Shown here: positions 6,856 to 8,000 of the stretch, piece after piece
How the letters are laid out: each line of letters begins with the position of its first letter
How positions within the stretch are numbered: the stretch's first letter is position 1
Source: Rhodospirillales bacterium
Lineage (GTDB): Bacteria; Pseudomonadota; Alphaproteobacteria; Acetobacterales; Acetobacteraceae
NCBI GenBank assembly: GCA_018971455.1
Contig: JAGXAV010000078.1
Location: forward strand, 1 to 8,000
Direction of reading: 5' to 3'
DNA: 8,000 bases
The notes under the pieces: model-generated
The model's input: only the letters and a program-made list of their open reading frames with translations
What the model was told of the DNA's origin: nothing
Database searches by the model: none
Translations under genes and position numbers: made by a program

Positions 6856-7446
6856 ATGGCACGGGAACCGAGAGAGGGCCGGGGCGGCGGACGCGATCGC
6901 GAGCGCGATGGCGGCGACGACCTGATGGACAAGCTGGTCACCATCAACCGCGTGGCCAAGGTGGTGAAGGGCGGCCGACGTTTCGCGTTCGCTGCCCTGG
7001 TGGTGGTGGGCGACCAGAAGGGCCGCGTCGGCTTCGGCGCCGGCAAGGCGCGCGAGGTGCCGGAGGCGATCCGCAAGGCGACCGAACGCGCCAAGCGCGG
7101 CATGATCCGGGTGCCGATGAAGGAAGGCCGCACCCTGCACCACGACGTGCAGGGGCGGTTCGGCGCCGGATCGGTGATCCTGCGCTCGGCCAGCGCCGGG
7201 ACCGGGATCATCGCCGGCGGTCCGCTGCGCGCGGTGTTCGAGACGCTCGGCATGGGCGATGTGGTGGCCAAGTCGCTCGGCAGCCGCAACCCGCACAACA
7301 TGGTGAAGGCGGCCTTTGCCGCGTTCGAAAGCTGTGCGAGCCCGCGCCTGGTGGCCAACCGCCGCGGCAAGAAGGTGGCGGAACTGTTCGGCCCGCGCCG
7401 CGATGTCGGCCCGGTGGCCGAGGCGGAGGCACCGACCAATGGCTGA
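6856..7446 (+). CDS. rpsE: 30S ribosomal protein uS5 (S5)
   Basis: uS5 lies at the back of the 30S subunit near the mRNA entry channel and affects decoding accuracy. The 196-aa product is longer than E. coli (167 aa). A charged, Gly/Arg-rich N-terminal arm, [20 protein letters not shown], precedes the core. The double-stranded-RNA-binding domain starts at [19 protein letters not shown] (25-43); its VKGG loop is where spectinomycin-resistance mutations occur, and it looks wild type. [19 protein letters not shown] (59-77) and the C-terminal domain [20 protein letters not shown] (103-122) follow. The Ala/Glu/Pro tail runs into rpmD. AGGGA at 6844-6848 is 7 nt from the ATG. An internal ATG (residue 24) is less likely. 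Confidence 0.97.
   Translation: MAREPREGRGGGRDRERDGGDDLMDKLVTINRVAKVVKGGRRFAFAALVVVGDQKGRVGFGAGKAREVPEAIRKATERAKRGMIRVPMKEGRTLHHDVQGRFGAGSVILRSASAGTGIIAGGPLRAVFETLGMGDVVAKSLGSRNPHNMVKAAFAAFESCASPRLVANRRGKKVAELFGPRRDVGPVAEAEAPTNG
7425..7429 (+). promoter_or_regulatory. Ribosome-binding site of rpmD
   Basis: GGAGG inside the last codons of rpsE lies 9 nt before ATG 7439. It supports that start over the longer open frame reaching back to 7316 inside rpsE. Confidence 0.8.
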
Positions 7447-7633
7447 CACTCCGAAGCGCGTCCGGGTGACGCAGGTCGCCTCCGTGCTCGGGCGCAAGCC
7501 GGGCCAGGAGGGGACGCTCATCGGCCTCGGCTTGAACAAGATCCGCCGCTCGCGCGAGCTGGAAGACACCCCGTCGGTCCGCGGGATGATCCGCGCGGTC
7601 GCCCACCTGATCAAGGTTGAGGAGCTGTCCTGA
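7439..7633 (+). CDS. rpmD: 50S ribosomal protein uL30 (L30)
   Basis: uL30 is a small protein on the 50S solvent side. From ATG 7439 the product is 64 aa, within the usual 58-65. It begins [20 protein letters not shown]. The core [20 protein letters not shown] (29-48) is the family signature region, and [15 protein letters not shown] is the expected end. The start overlaps the rpsE stop by 8 nt in another frame, so coupling is likely. uL30 is absent from some bacterial lineages but is usual in Proteobacteria at this place between rpsE and rplO. Confidence 0.96.
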   Translation: MADTPKRVRVTQVASVLGRKPGQEGTLIGLGLNKIRRSRELEDTPSVRGMIRAVAHLIKVEELS

Positions 7634-7634
7634 C

Positions 7635-8000
7635 ATGAACCTCAACGAACTGCGCGACAATCCGGGCGCGCGCCTGAAGTCGAAGCGGCTCGGGCGCGGG
7701 ATCGGCTCGGGCAAGGGCAAGACGTCCGGCAAAGGCGTGAAGGGCCAGAAGGCGCGCACCGGCGTGGCGATCAACGGCTTCGAAGGCGGGCAGATGCCGA
7801 TCTACCGCCGCTTGCCGAAGCGCGGCTTCCACAATCTGTTCCGCAAGGAATACGCCCCGATCAATCTGGGGACGCTGGAGGCGGCGATCGAGGCCGGCAA
7901 GCTCGACGCCGGGCAGGAGATCACCGAGGACAGTCTGCGCGCGGCCGGCCTGGTGCGCGTCGGAACCAAGGTGGCGGGCGTGCGGCTGCTGGCCAACGGC
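7635..8000 (+). CDS. rplO: 50S ribosomal protein uL15 (L15), 5' part only
   Basis: uL15 is a late-assembly 23S rRNA-binding protein. The window holds the first 122 codons, and the frame is still open at base 8000; the family is usually about 145-160 aa. The N-terminus [20 protein letters not shown] leads into the Gly/Lys-rich extension [20 protein letters not shown] at 21-40. [17 protein letters not shown] (49-65) is the family signature. The globular part begins with [25 protein letters not shown] at 7619-7624, inside rpmD, precedes the ATG by 10 nt, and the rpmD stop is one base away. secY would be expected next, beyond the window. Confidence 0.97.
   Translation, partial: MNLNELRDNPGARLKSKRLGRGIGSGKGKTSGKGVKGQKARTGVAINGFEGGQMPIYRRLPKRGFHNLFRKEYAPINLGTLEAAIEAGKLDAGQEITEDSLRAAGLVRVGTKVAGVRLLANG

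Noticed and set aside
1..8000. A hidden mobile element, CRISPR array, toxin-antitoxin pair, tRNA or other accessory system.
   Set aside because: Coding sequence for known ribosomal proteins fills nearly every base. No direct repeats with spacers, terminal inverted repeats, transposase motifs or tRNA-like folds were seen, and base composition is uniform across the window.

Overview
The window lies inside a large ribosomal-protein operon of a high-G+C bacterium, read entirely on the + strand. Nineteen genes follow in unbroken order: rplD (3' part), rplW, rplB, rpsS, rplV, rpsC, rplP, rpmC, rpsQ, rplN, rplX, rplE, rpsN, rpsH, rplF, rplR, rpsE, rpmD and rplO (5' part). This is the conserved S10 cluster (up to rpsQ) joined directly to the spc cluster (from rplN). 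The proteins resemble those of Alphaproteobacteria. The strong G/C bias at third codon positions, the uL22 and uS5 wording, and the extra N- or C-terminal tails fit Rhodospirillales, perhaps Acetobacteraceae. That placement is from memory of family sequences, not from a search.

Layout: 1-3576 carries the S10-type genes from uL4 to uL29, and 3590-3859 carries uS17. Only 10 nt separate rpsQ from rplN, so no promoter or terminator fits between the two classical operons. From 3870 to 8000 the spc-type genes run from uL14 to uL15. Most junctions are 1-24 nt or overlap (rplD/rplW 4 nt, rplN/rplX 1 nt, rplF/rplR 1 nt, rpsE/rpmD 8 nt), which implies one polycistronic mRNA with translational coupling. 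The only sizeable non-coding gap is 65 nt between rplE and rpsN. It holds a good hairpin that ends two bases before the rpsN ribosome-binding site.

Together the genes supply 12 large-subunit proteins (uL4, uL23, uL2, uL22, uL16, uL29, uL14, uL24, uL5, uL6, uL18, uL30), part of a thirteenth (uL15), and six small-subunit proteins (uS19, uS3, uS17, uS14, uS8, uS5). They serve the peptidyl-transferase region, the exit tunnel, the mRNA entry and decoding region and the 5S rRNA site. Upstream one would expect rplC, rpsJ and tuf; downstream secY and adk.

This is an ordinary housekeeping region. I found no mobile element, CRISPR array, RNA gene, tRNA or defence system, and no unexplained coding region. 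The points worth a second look are modest: the rplE-rpsN hairpin, the fused S10-spc arrangement, terminal extensions of a few proteins, and several start codons that an automatic caller could misplace.
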